Source: Streptomyces sp. NBC_01478
GTDB taxonomy: Bacteria; Actinomycetota; Actinomycetes; Streptomycetales; Streptomycetaceae
Direction of reading: 5' to 3'
Length of the DNA: 64,000 bases
Assembly (NCBI RefSeq): GCF_036227225.1
Contig: NZ_CP109444.1
Span: 2,647,501 to 2,711,500 of the forward strand
Shown: positions 8,830 to 17,471 of the stretch, piece by piece
Numbering within the stretch: the first letter of the stretch is position 1
Layout: each line of letters opens with the position of its first letter
Notes under the pieces: generated by a model
Told to the model about the DNA's origin: nothing
The model's input: the letters and a program-made list of their open reading frames with translations, nothing else
The model's database searches: none
Made by a program: the position numbers and the translations under genes

Positions 8830-8867
8830 TTCAGAAGGGCTCGGGGCTGTTCAGAAGGGCTCGGGGC
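8830..8867. repeat. 18-bp direct repeat duplicating the subtilase stop region
   Basis: TTCAGAAGGGCTCGGGGC occurs at 8830-8847 and 8850-8867. The second copy encodes the C-terminal Pro-Glu-Pro-Phe and stop codon of the minus-strand subtilase; the first is a non-coding duplicate just past it. Confidence 0.85.
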
Positions 8868-10026
8868 GTCGGCGTCGGCCGCGCCACAGGACGACCGCGG
8901 CCACGAGGAGGACTCCGCCGACGCTGCCGGCGAGGGGGCCCGCCCAGTCGGAGGTGTCGCTGTCGGTCTTGGCGGCGTCCGGGCCGGAGCCGAAGTACTT
9001 CTTGCCGTAGGCGGCGGAGCGCAGGCCGGTCGGCTTGAGGCTCGCGGCGGCCTTGATGGCGGCGGCGGGGTCGATGAAGCCGTAGCCGCGGGAGTCGTCG
9101 CGGCCGGCGGCCGGGGGGTTGCGGGCGGTGTCTTCGAGGAGCTTCTTGATCTGGGCCGGGGTGAGCCCCGGGTGGGACGCCTTGATGAGCGCGACGGCGC
9201 CTGACACGAAGGCGGACGCGGCGCTGGTGCCCCAGCCCTCGTAGTACTTGTGGTCGGGGTCGGCGATGACGACGTTGACGCCGGGGGCGCTGACCGTGGC
9301 GTACCAGCGGCGGGTGGAGAAGGAGGCGCGGGTGCCGAAGCGGTCCACGGCGGTCGCGGCGATCACGCCCGGGTAGGCGGCCGGGTAGGAGACGTGGTCG
9401 CCCTTCTCACCGCCGTTGCCGGCCGAGGCGACGACGGCCACGCCCTTCTTCAGGGCGTACTGCACGGCCTCGTCCTCGGCGGGCTCGGGGTGCGCTGAGG
9501 CGGAGTCGTCGCCGAGGGAGAGGTTGATGACGTCGGCGCCGTGGTCGGCGGCCCAACGGATGCCGTCCGCAAGGGCGTTGCCGCGGGTGGTGCGGGCCTT
9601 GGCGCGGGCGGAGTCGCCGTCTTCGAGGATCACGCGGACGGGGAGGATCTTGGCCTCCGGGGCGATGCCGATGACGCCGTCGTCGTCGCCGGGGCCGTGT
9701 CCGTGCCCGGCGATGATGCCGGCCATGGCGGTGCCGTGGCGGGCCCAGGCGCGGTCGCCCGGCTTGGCGCCGAAGCCGACCATGTCCTTGCCGGTCAGGA
9801 CGTTGCCGGTGAGGTCGGGGTGGTCGGCCTCGACGCCGGTGTCGAGGACGGCGACGGTGATGCCCTTGCCCTTGGTGGTCTGCCAGGCCTCCTGGGTGTG
9901 CATGGCGTCCAGGGCCCATTCCTGGGCGCGTATGCCGTCGGCGTGCGCGACGGTGGACGGGACGAGGGCGAGGGAGGCGGCCAGGAGGGCGCTCAGCAGA
10001 CCGGCCCGGCGCACGGTGACGCTCAT
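8851..10026 (-). CDS. Mycosin-like membrane-anchored S8 serine protease
   Basis: Exported subtilisin-type protease of 391 residues. A signal peptide (MSVTVRRAGLLSALLAAS, cleavage near VAHAD at 26-30) precedes the catalytic domain, with Asp62 (VLDTGVEADHP), His97 (RHGTAMAGIIAG), oxyanion Asn204 (SAGNGG) and nucleophile Ser268 (GTSAASAFVSG). A single C-terminal transmembrane helix (AGSVGGVLLVAAVVLW) and a basic tail anchor it with the protease outside. This is the layout of type VII secretion mycosins, but no EccB-E or WxG genes are in the window. Its ATG overlaps the stop of the upstream Pro/Ser-rich gene (ATGA), so the two are translationally coupled and likely act together. Confidence 0.92.
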   Translation of the reverse strand: MSVTVRRAGLLSALLAASLALVPSTVAHADGIRAQEWALDAMHTQEAWQTTKGKGITVAVLDTGVEADHPDLTGNVLTGKDMVGFGAKPGDRAWARHGTAMAGIIAGHGHGPGDDDGVIGIAPEAKILPVRVILEDGDSARAKARTTRGNALADGIRWAADHGADVINLSLGDDSASAHPEPAEDEAVQYALKKGVAVVASAGNGGEKGDHVSYPAAYPGVIAATAVDRFGTRASFSTRRWYATVSAPGVNVVIADPDHKYYEGWGTSAASAFVSGAVALIKASHPGLTPAQIKKLLEDTARNPPAAGRDDSRGYGFIDPAAAIKAAASLKPTGLRSAAYGKKYFGSGPDAAKTDSDTSDWAGPLAGSVGGVLLVAAVVLWRGRRRRPEPF

Positions 10027-13000
10027 GAGGTCTTCTTCTCCGAGGTCTCTGAGGTCGTCGGGGTCTCTGCCGTCTTCGAGGTCTCCGAGGGCGAGTCGAC
10101 GGTCTTGCGCAGGCTCCGCTCGACGCGGTCGGCGAGCCCCTGCGCCTCGTTGCCGAGACCGGCTTGGGCGGGGGCGGTGGTGCCGCCGGAGGTGACGGCC
10201 TCGTCGGCGGGTTCGGGTACGTCGACCGTACGGCCGTCCGCCCAGCCGGAGACGGCGTAGACGACGACGGGGGCGTCGGTGAGGACGGAGACGGTCCACG
10301 AGGCGCGCTGTTTGTCGCCGAAGGCGGCGGCGAGGGTGCCCTTGGCGGCGTACGGGCGGGGCATGAGGTCGGTCCGGTTGCCGAGGTTCTCCTTCTTGAA
10401 CCGGGTGGAGAGGGCGGTCATCGTGGCGGTGTCGGCCTTGGTGAAGAGGATGCCGACGGTGGTGACGTAGCTCTGGGTGGCGTCGGTGTAGGTGGCGCGC
10501 AGGAGCCGCTGGCAGCCGACGGGGGCGAGGACGTCGCGCAGGAGCGGGTCGAAGGCATTGGCGCAGCCGGTGTCCGGGGCGACCGCGATCCGGGTCCAGG
10601 TGCGGTCGGCGCCGCCGGGGCCCGCGCCCTGCCCCTGCACGGTGGGCGGGAAGAGCTGATCGACGGGCACGCTGTGCCACAACTGCCCGGCGGCGGCGAA
10701 CGTACTGGCGCCGCCGTCCACCCCGTCGTCCCCGGTGAGCCAACTCCCGGTCACCGCACCGCCGATGAGCCCGAGACCCAGCACGACACACACGCCGACA
10801 GCGGCGGTACGGGACCGTATCCGCGCCCCCAACGGCCGCGGCCGCACGCGCTCGTCGTACCCCTCGGGCTCCCCGAACGACACAACTGGCCGCCCCTCGC
10901 CGGGGTTCACGGCCGAGGCCCAGGAAAAGGCGGGATCGGGGCTGGAGTTGGCCGGGGGGCGGGGCATCTCGGACGGGGGGCGGGTGGGGGTGCCGGGGGT
11001 GGAGGGGGTCCAGGCGGGGGGTCCAACTGGCTTGCCGGGGGCGGCTGATGACCAGGCGCGGGTGTCGGTGTCGTCGACGGTGGAGCTCTGTGCGGCGGAG
11101 GCGGAGGTGCCGAGGTTGGGTGCGGTGGGGTCGGCAGGGCGGGCGTCGGAGCGGTACGGCTCGGCGGGGTGGGCGTCCGCTGCTCGAGTGTCCGTGGGAT
11201 AGGGCGCGTTGGCACCGGCGGGCGACCACACACCACGGGTGGGCGCGCCGCGGGTGGGATCCGTGAACGACTCGCCTCGCCAAGGGGCATCCGCCCGGAC
11301 CCGATCGCTGGCCTCCGAGGGGGACTCGGGGGCTGGACGGGACGGCGGTGTTGCCGGACGGGCGGGGACTTGGCTCTGCCGGTCGGCCGCCTGGTGCGGG
11401 GGCTCGGTCGCCGGGCGGGGCGGGGTGGTGGTGGGGCCGGGAGGCGTTGCCGCGTGAGAGGAATCCTGGCGGGTCAGGTCGGACGGCTGGCGCGGGGGCT
11501 CGGCTGCGGAGCGGGGCGGAGTGGTGGGGCCGGCGGCGGATGTACCCGGGCGCGTGGGGATATAACGCTGCGGGCCGGACGGCTGGCGCGGAGGCTCGCT
11601 GTCGGGGCGCGGTGGAGTGACCGAACCGGCGGACGTCCCCGGACGGGTAGGCACATAGCCCGGCGGCTTGGACGGCTGGCGCGGAGGCTCGCTGTCAGGG
11701 CGCGGCGGAGCGACCGAACCGGCGGACGTCCCCGGACGGGTAGGCACATAGCCCGGCGAGTCAGACGACTGACGCGGAGGCTCACCCTCAGAACGCGGCG
11801 GAGTAACCGAGCCAGAAGACCCTGCCTCACCAGCAGAATCCGAACCAGGCCCCTCAGACGACCGACGCGCAGGCTCGGCCGCCGGACCGGACGTAGCGGA
11901 AGAACCGGCAGACGTCCCCGGACGAACAGGAACATAACCCGGCGACTCCGACGACCGACGCGAAGCCTCGCCCTCAGAACGCGGCGGACTGACCGAGCCA
12001 GAAGACGCTCCCCCGCGAGCCGAATCCGAACCGATCCCGTCAGACGACCGACGCGCAGGCTCCCCCTCGGGGCGAGGCGGAGTGGCCGAGCCAGAAGACG
12101 CTGCCCGGCGAACAGCGTCCTGACGCAACCCCTCGGGCGCATCGCGTGGCGCTTCGCTCGTCGGGCGCGGTGGAACAGGCGGCACCGGAGGCATCGCCGA
12201 GCCAGCCGAATCCTCACGTGCCCAGTCCGACGCCTCGCTCGGACCCGCACCCACAGAACGCGGCGGGACGGCGGACCCAGAAGGCGCTACCGGACGGCCC
12301 GGGGCATGGCGAAGCCCATCGGGCGACCGACCGGGCCCCTCACCCGCAACGCGCGGCGGGACACCCGGAGCCGGAGGCATCGCCGAACCGACCGAATCCT
12401 CACGCGACCAGTCGGACGCCTCACTCGGACCCCCACCCACAGAACGCGACGGGGTGGCGGGGCCGGGAATGGTCGCCGAGCGGGTCGAGTCCTGACGGGG
12501 CCCGTCGGACGGCTGACGCGGGGCCTCGTTCGCAGGGCGCGGCGCGGTGGCCGGGGCCGAACTGGGTTGCCCCAGCGCTTCGTTGCCACGTGTCGGCGCC
12601 ATTGGGCGGTGAGGCGGCCGGGGTGGGGCAGCACCCGGTGCGGACCCTTCGGAGTTCGCGCGCCGCGGGTCACCGCCGGGCCCGGGCGGGACGTCCGGGA
12701 AGCGTGCCGAGGCCGGCGGAGGAGGTGGGCTCACGGGGTCCGTGGCACGGGGCGAGAAAGGCCGAAGGCCGGGAAAACGCGGCCGGTCGGCGGAGGACGC
12801 CGACGCGGAACCAGCCCCGCCGCGACCGTCGAAGCCATTGGTCGGAGACTCGGCACGGGCATCAAACCCGTCCCCCCGAGACCCGTTCCCCAGAGACACC
12901 GTGCGGGCATCGGCCGCACCGTTCTGCGATGCCGTACGCCCCCCGCTGCCGCCGTCCCACCACCCCGTACTGAACCCGGCTCCCCCGCTCCCACTCCCCG

Positions 13001-13661
13001 CAGGCGCCGTACCGGAACCCGAACCCGACCCGGACCCACGCGACGGCACATCAGATCCCGGCGCGAACGGCTCTCGCCCAGTTCGCGGTACCCCAGCATC
13101 CCCCTCAGCCCGTCGCCCTCTCGCATGGGCGCCCGAAGCAGGCCGCCGCTCCGCCGAACCACCGTTCGTCGACGCACTCGGCATCCCGCGCGCGTTCCAC
13201 GCATCCCACGCGGCCGACGCACCTGAAGTACTCGAAGTACCCGACGCACCAGGCCTGTTCGGCACACCCGGACCGTCCGAAACCGGAGCGCCGCCTCTCA
13301 AAGGGGAACCCGAAGCATCCCCCGAGGCCGAATCCCAAACAGAACCCGAAGCGGAACCTGAAACAGAACCTGATGCGGAACCCGAAGCAGAATCCGAGGC
13401 CGGCCCCCAAGCCGCACCCGAGACCGGCCCCGAAGCAGCACCAGCAGCGGCCCCTGTCGTCCCGGAAGCCCCCGAGGTTCCCGAAGCCCTCGAATTCCCC
13501 CCAGAACCAGAATGCGGTCGGTCCAAGTCCTCGCCCGTTGCATCATCGGACGCCGCCTGCCCCGCAGACTTCGTCACGTTCACCGAGTTCGTCACGTTCG
13601 CCGGGTTTACGGGGTCCGACGAGCCCGGCGGTCCGGGGGCGCGTCGCGCTTCCGTGCTCAT
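10023..13661 (-). CDS. Giant Pro/Ser-rich bitopic membrane protein coupled to the subtilase
   Basis: Protein of 1212 residues, family not recognised. Residues 1 to about 950 are low complexity, rich in Pro, Ser, Gly, Ala, Arg and Glu, and predicted disordered; Ala-Ser-Gly repeats come first, then a central block of degenerate 31-residue repeats (typical pieces TRPGTSAGS and PPRPDSEPPRQPS). One transmembrane helix lies at about 953-975 (VGVCVVLGLGLIGGAVTG). The last 237 residues form an extracytoplasmic domain with two cysteines (TGCANAF and PVGCQRLL) that could form a disulfide, ending in a Ser/Thr/Lys-rich tail. I start at the ATG at 13661, behind a G-rich site; 46 further upstream codons look non-coding. 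The stop overlaps the protease start, suggesting the ectodomain is a partner or substrate of the protease. The size of the disordered cytoplasmic part is unusual. Confidence 0.82.
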   Translation of the reverse strand: MSTEARRAPGPPGSSDPVNPANVTNSVNVTKSAGQAASDDATGEDLDRPHSGSGGNSRASGTSGASGTTGAAAGAASGPVSGAAWGPASDSASGSASGSVSGSASGSVWDSASGDASGSPLRGGAPVSDGPGVPNRPGASGTSSTSGASAAWDAWNARGMPSASTNGGSAERRPASGAHARGRRAEGDAGVPRTGREPFAPGSDVPSRGSGSGSGSGTAPAGSGSGGAGFSTGWWDGGSGGRTASQNGAADARTVSLGNGSRGDGFDARAESPTNGFDGRGGAGSASASSADRPRFPGLRPFSPRATDPVSPPPPPASARFPDVPPGPGGDPRRANSEGSAPGAAPPRPPHRPMAPTRGNEALGQPSSAPATAPRPANEAPRQPSDGPRQDSTRSATIPGPATPSRSVGGGPSEASDWSREDSVGSAMPPAPGVPPRVAGEGPGRSPDGLRHAPGRPVAPSGSAVPPRSVGAGPSEASDWAREDSAGSAMPPVPPVPPRPTSEAPRDAPEGLRQDAVRRAASSGSATPPRPEGEPARRSSDGIGSDSARGGASSGSVSPPRSEGEASRRSSESPGYVPVRPGTSAGSSATSGPAAEPARRSSEGPGSDSAGEAGSSGSVTPPRSEGEPPRQSSDSPGYVPTRPGTSAGSVAPPRPDSEPPRQPSKPPGYVPTRPGTSAGSVTPPRPDSEPPRQPSGPQRYIPTRPGTSAAGPTTPPRSAAEPPRQPSDLTRQDSSHAATPPGPTTTPPRPATEPPHQAADRQSQVPARPATPPSRPAPESPSEASDRVRADAPWRGESFTDPTRGAPTRGVWSPAGANAPYPTDTRAADAHPAEPYRSDARPADPTAPNLGTSASAAQSSTVDDTDTRAWSSAAPGKPVGPPAWTPSTPGTPTRPPSEMPRPPANSSPDPAFSWASAVNPGEGRPVVSFGEPEGYDERVRPRPLGARIRSRTAAVGVCVVLGLGLIGGAVTGSWLTGDDGVDGGASTFAAAGQLWHSVPVDQLFPPTVQGQGAGPGGADRTWTRIAVAPDTGCANAFDPLLRDVLAPVGCQRLLRATYTDATQSYVTTVGILFTKADTATMTALSTRFKKENLGNRTDLMPRPYAAKGTLAAAFGDKQRASWTVSVLTDAPVVVYAVSGWADGRTVDVPEPADEAVTSGGTTAPAQAGLGNEAQGLADRVERSLRKTVDSPSETSKTAETPTTSETSEKKTS
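11381..12600. repeat. 93-bp periodic repeat array inside the Pro/Ser-rich gene
   Basis: The segment GGACGGCTGGCGCGG and its variants recur at about 11481, 11577, 11670, 11763, 11856, 11949, 12042, 12135, 12228, 12321, 12414 and 12507: steps of exactly 93 bp after a first of 96, with another likely unit near 11381-11390. The units starting at 11577 and 11670 are almost identical; flanking ones are increasingly degenerate. The period is 31 codons, so the frame is kept, as expected for an array that grows and shrinks by recombination or slippage. Confidence 0.85.
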
Positions 13662-13980
13662 GCACCCCCCGTTTCCTCGTACCCGGGCCACCGTTTGTCC
13701 GTATGCGGGCCGGCGTACTCCTGCCCGTGCTCGTATACGGACCGGCGTCCGCCCCGCTCTCACCCGGCACGCACACAAAATCAAAGTCGTCCCGAGCACG
13801 CATACCCGCAGCGGCGGACCGCCATCCCGGGCGCGGTCGAACGACCGGCGGCGTTTCCTCCGTGCGTGCGCGTCACTCTACGGGTTGACCCCGCCCGGAC
13901 GGGAACCAGTCCACGCCCCCGGGGCATCTGCCCGGAACGTCCCCCTACCCTGCGGTAATCCTGTCTGGCAGGCTGCGTTC
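13662..13980. other. Divergent intergenic region, no gene seen
   Basis: 319 bp between the minus-strand Pro/Ser-rich gene and the plus-strand deaminase/aldolase gene; it must hold both promoters. The only structure I see is a spaced inverted repeat, GTCCGTAT at 13697-13704 and ATACGGAC at 13735-13742, about 35-80 bp upstream of the minus-strand start, which could be an operator. Confidence 0.5.
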
Positions 13981-15183
13981 ATGACTGCGCGCGCCGCCGA
14001 CCGGGCCCGTTACGACCGGGCCACCGCCCACCTCGACGCCCCCGTCGCAATCGTCGACCTGGACGCCTTCGATGCCAACGCGGACGATCTCGTCCGCCGG
14101 GCCGGCGGCAAGCCGGTCCGGGTCGCGAGCAAGTCCGTCCGTTGTCGAACCCTCCTGGAACGTGTCCTGGCCAGGGACGGCTTCGCGGGCCTGATGTCCT
14201 TCACCCTCGCCGAGTCGCTGTGGCTCGCCCGCTCCGGCTTCGACGACGTCCTGCTCGCCTACCCCTCCGCCGACCACTCCGCCTTCGCCGAACTGACCAG
14301 CGACCCCAAGCTCGCCGCCGCCGTCACCGTGATGATCGACGACCCGGCCCAGCTCAAACTCATCGACGACTCCCGCGACGGCGGCACCGAAGTCGTGCGC
14401 GTCTGCCTGGAGTTGGACACCGCGCTGCGGATGCTCGGCGACCGGGTGCGCATCGGCGCGCTCCGCTCGCCCCTCCGCTCCCCCGCCCAACTCGCCGACA
14501 TCGCAAGGACGGTGTCCCGCCGCCCCGGCTTCAAGGTCGTCGGGATCATGGCCTACGAGGGGCATATCGCCGGTGTCGGTGACTCCGTCGCGGGGCGGCC
14601 CTTCCGTTCTCGCGCGATCCGGCTGATGCAGGCCACCGCCAAGCGCGAACTCGCCGAGCGGCGCGCGGAAGTGGTGCGCGCGGTAAGGGCAGTTGTGCCC
14701 GACCTGGAGTTCGTCAACGGCGGCGGCACCGGCAGTGTCCAGTACACCGCCGCCGAGGACTCCGTGACCGAGATCGCGGCCGGTTCCGGCCTGTACGTGC
14801 CGCGCCTCTTCGACAACTACACGTCGTTCACCGGGCGTCCGTCCGCGCTCTTCGCCCAGCCCGTCGTACGGCGCCCCGGCGTCGGCGTCGTCACCGTCCT
14901 CGGCGGCGGTTACCCCGCCTCCGGTGCCGCCGGTCCCGACCGGCTCCCGGTGCCGTACCTCCCGGAGGGTCTGCGCTACGACCCCCAGGAAGGGCCCGGC
15001 GAGGTGCAGACGCCGCTGCTGGGCTCGCCCGCCGACGATCTGCTCATCGGCGACAAGGTGTGGTTCCGGCACGCCAAGGCCGGTGAACTGTGCGAGCGCT
15101 TCGACGCGTTGCACCTGATCGAGGGCGACCGGGTGACCGCCACCGTCCCCACGTACCGGGGCGAGGGCATGACCTTCCTGTGA
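13981..15183 (+). CDS. PLP-dependent amino acid deaminase/aldolase (alanine racemase-like fold)
   Basis: Fold-type III PLP enzyme of 400 residues. The N-terminal TIM barrel begins with PVAIVDLDAFDANADDLVRR and the PLP-lysine strand KPVRVASKSVRC (Lys near 46). FVNGGGTGSV later binds the cofactor phosphate, and a C-terminal beta domain ends PTYRGEGMTFL. This matches D-threonine aldolase/D-serine dehydratase-like proteins rather than alanine racemase, so the substrate is probably a D-hydroxy amino acid; that is family-based inference. The frame extends upstream but the added part is antisense to the previous gene; the ATG at 13981 gives the expected N-terminus. Monocistronic. Confidence 0.85.
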   Translation: MTARAADRARYDRATAHLDAPVAIVDLDAFDANADDLVRRAGGKPVRVASKSVRCRTLLERVLARDGFAGLMSFTLAESLWLARSGFDDVLLAYPSADHSAFAELTSDPKLAAAVTVMIDDPAQLKLIDDSRDGGTEVVRVCLELDTALRMLGDRVRIGALRSPLRSPAQLADIARTVSRRPGFKVVGIMAYEGHIAGVGDSVAGRPFRSRAIRLMQATAKRELAERRAEVVRAVRAVVPDLEFVNGGGTGSVQYTAAEDSVTEIAAGSGLYVPRLFDNYTSFTGRPSALFAQPVVRRPGVGVVTVLGGGYPASGAAGPDRLPVPYLPEGLRYDPQEGPGEVQTPLLGSPADDLLIGDKVWFRHAKAGELCERFDALHLIEGDRVTATVPTYRGEGMTFL

Positions 15184-15233
15184 CGAGTCACCGGGTCAAC
15201 TGCCCTCACCCCGGCGGGGGTTGAGGGCAGTGC

Positions 15234-16016
15234 TCACATCGGCGTGACGTACGCCCCCGCGATGCCGCCGTCCACCAGGAAGTCCGCCGCGTTGACGAAC
15301 GACGAGTCGTCACTCGCCAGGAACGCGACGGCGGCGGCGATCTCGGTCGCCTCCGCGAAGCGGCCGACCGGGATGTGGACCAGGCGGCGCGCGGCCCGCT
15401 CGGGGTCCTTGGCGAACAGCTCCTGGAGCAGAGGGGTGTTGACCGGGCCCGGGCACAGCGCGTTGACGCGGATGCCCTCGCGGGCGAACTGCACGCCCAG
15501 TTCACGGGACATGGCCAGCACACCGCCCTTGGAGGCGGTGTAGGAGATCTGGGACGTGGCCGCGCCCATCCGCGCCACGAAGGACGCGGTGTTGATGATG
15601 GAGCCCTTGCCCTGGCGGCGCATGTAGGGGATCGCGGCCTTGCAACACAGGTACACGGACGTGAGGTTGACGTCCTGGACGCGCTTCCAGGCCTCCAGGC
15701 CGGTGTCGAGGATGGAGTCGTCGTCGGGCGGTGAGATGCCCGCGTTGTTGAAGGCGATGTCGACGCTGCCGTAGGTGTCGAAGGCCGCCTTGAAGAGCGC
15801 CTCGACCTGCTCGGGGTCGGTGACGTCGACCTTCACGAACAGCCCGCCGACCTCGTCGGCCGCCGCCGTGCCGTGGGTCTCGTCGATGTCGCCGCAGACG
15901 ACGTTGGCCCCCTCGGAGGCGAGCCGGCGCGCGGTGGCGAGACCGATGCCGCTGCCGGCTCCGGTGATGACGGCGGTACGGCCGACGAGTCGCCGGCAAA
16001 CAATCTCTGAGGTCAC
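15234..16016 (-). CDS. Short-chain dehydrogenase/reductase
   Basis: NAD(P)-dependent SDR of 260 residues. The cofactor motif TGAGSGIG is at about 19-26, NNAG at 90-93, and the catalytic set Ser145, Tyr159 and Lys163 (YTASK) is complete; PGPVNTPLL follows. Asp43 after the second strand (CGDIDET) suggests NAD preference. It starts at a GTG overlapping the aldehyde dehydrogenase stop (GTGA). In this cassette it is placed to oxidise the alcohol of a glutamylated amino alcohol such as gamma-glutamylethanolamide before the aldehyde dehydrogenase acts. That step is inference from gene order. Confidence 0.9.
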   Translation of the reverse strand: MTSEIVCRRLVGRTAVITGAGSGIGLATARRLASEGANVVCGDIDETHGTAAADEVGGLFVKVDVTDPEQVEALFKAAFDTYGSVDIAFNNAGISPPDDDSILDTGLEAWKRVQDVNLTSVYLCCKAAIPYMRRQGKGSIINTASFVARMGAATSQISYTASKGGVLAMSRELGVQFAREGIRVNALCPGPVNTPLLQELFAKDPERAARRLVHIPVGRFAEATEIAAAVAFLASDDSSFVNAADFLVDGGIAGAYVTPM

Positions 16017-17443
16017 TGTGCGGGGCCCTCCGTGCTGGTGGAGACGTTGGTGGGGGAGACGTCGCTGATGAAGACGTTCTTGGTTTCGGTGAAGGCGGTG
16101 AGCGCGTCCGGGCCGAGTTCGCGGCCGATCCCCGACTGCTTGAAGCCGCCGAAGGGGGTCCAGTAGCGGACGCTGGAATGCGAGTTGACGGACAGGTTGC
16201 CCGCCCGGACGGCCTTCGAGACGCGCAGGGCGCGGCCGACGTCACGGGTCCAGACGGAGCCGGAGAGGCCGTAGTCGGTGGCGTTGGCGAGGCCGATCGC
16301 CTCCGCCTCGTCCTCGAAGGGGAGCACTACGGCGACGGGGCCGAAGACCTCCTCGACGGCCACGCGTGCGTGCGGGTCGACGCCGGTGACGACGGTGGGC
16401 GGGAACCAGAAGCCGGGGCCCTCGGGCGCCGTGCCGCGGATGCCGTCCAGGTCGGCGGTGACGTACGAACGGACGCGCTCCAGTTGGGCCTTGGAGATCA
16501 GCGGGCCCATGTCCGTCTTCTCGTCGGCCGGGTCGCCGACCGTCACCCCCGCGATCGCGGGGGCGAGGAGGTCCAGGAAGCGGTCGTAGACGGCGCGTTG
16601 GACGAGGATGCGGGTGCGGGCGCAGCAGTCCTGGCCGGAGTTGTCGAGGAAGGCCATCGGAGCCGCTGCGGCGGCCGCCTCGACATCCGCGTCGGCGAAG
16701 ACGATGTTGGGGCTCTTGCCGCCGAGTTCGAGGGTGACGCGCTTGAGGAGTTCCGACCCCTTCGCCAACACCTGTTTGCCTACGGCAGTCGACCCCGTGA
16801 AGACGATTTTCGCGACGCCGGGGTGCTCGACGAGCGCGGTGCCCGCGACCGGGCCGCGGCCGGGCAGCACCTGGAAGAGGCCCTCGGGAAGGCCTGCGTC
16901 CAGAGCGAGTTCGGCCAGTCGGAGTGCGGTGAGCGGGGTCGTCTCGGCCGGCTTGAGGATGACCGCGTTGCCGGCCGCGAGCGCCGGGGCGGTGCCCCAG
17001 GCGGCGATCGGCATGGGGAAGTTCCAGGGCGCGATCACGCCCACCACGCCCAGCGGTTCGAGGATCGTGATGTCGATGCCGCCCGCGACGGGGATTTGAC
17101 GACCCGTCAGCCGCTCCACTCCCCCGGCCGCGTAGTCGAGCAGATCACGGACGTTGCCGGCCTCCCAGCGGGCGTTGCCGACCGTGTGACCGGCCTCGCG
17201 CACCTCCGACTGGGCGAGTTCTTCGAGGTGTTCGTCGACGGCGGTCGCGAAGCGGCGCAGCAGCCGGGCCCGGTCGGCGGGCGGGAGCGCGGCCCACTTC
17301 ACCTGGGCCCGGGCGGCGCGTACGACGGCTGCGTCCACGTCGGCCGCGGTGGCGGCCGGGACGGTGGCGAGGACCTCCTCGGTGGCGGGGTTCAGTACTT
17401 CCAGCACTTCCAGCGGGTGCTCGGCAGGCAAAGCAGTCCTCAC
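16013..17443 (-). CDS. NAD(P)-dependent aldehyde dehydrogenase
   Basis: ALDH-superfamily enzyme of 476 residues: PWNFPMPIAAW, the nucleotide-binding FTGSTAVGK, general base Glu in LELGGKSPNIVF, catalytic cysteine in GQDCCARTR, and the C-terminal PFGGFKQSGIGRELG. It resembles gamma-glutamyl-aminoaldehyde/betaine aldehyde dehydrogenases. I place the start at GTG 17443 (VRTALPAEHPLEVLEV), 28 bp after the glutamine synthetase-like gene; its ribosome site is weak, so a slightly later start is possible. It overlaps the SDR gene by 4 nt. Predicted role: oxidise the aldehyde made from a glutamylated amine to a gamma-glutamyl amino acid. Confidence 0.92.
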   Translation of the reverse strand: MRTALPAEHPLEVLEVLNPATEEVLATVPAATAADVDAAVVRAARAQVKWAALPPADRARLLRRFATAVDEHLEELAQSEVREAGHTVGNARWEAGNVRDLLDYAAGGVERLTGRQIPVAGGIDITILEPLGVVGVIAPWNFPMPIAAWGTAPALAAGNAVILKPAETTPLTALRLAELALDAGLPEGLFQVLPGRGPVAGTALVEHPGVAKIVFTGSTAVGKQVLAKGSELLKRVTLELGGKSPNIVFADADVEAAAAAAPMAFLDNSGQDCCARTRILVQRAVYDRFLDLLAPAIAGVTVGDPADEKTDMGPLISKAQLERVRSYVTADLDGIRGTAPEGPGFWFPPTVVTGVDPHARVAVEEVFGPVAVVLPFEDEAEAIGLANATDYGLSGSVWTRDVGRALRVSKAVRAGNLSVNSHSSVRYWTPFGGFKQSGIGRELGPDALTAFTETKNVFISDVSPTNVSTSTEGPAQ

Positions 17444-17471
17444 AGACGGTCGTCGACAGGCAAAGGGGTCC

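Noticed and set aside
8851..10026. Type VII secretion locus
   Set aside because: Only a mycosin-like protease is present; no EccB-E, WxG100 or FtsK/SpoIIIE-type genes in the window.
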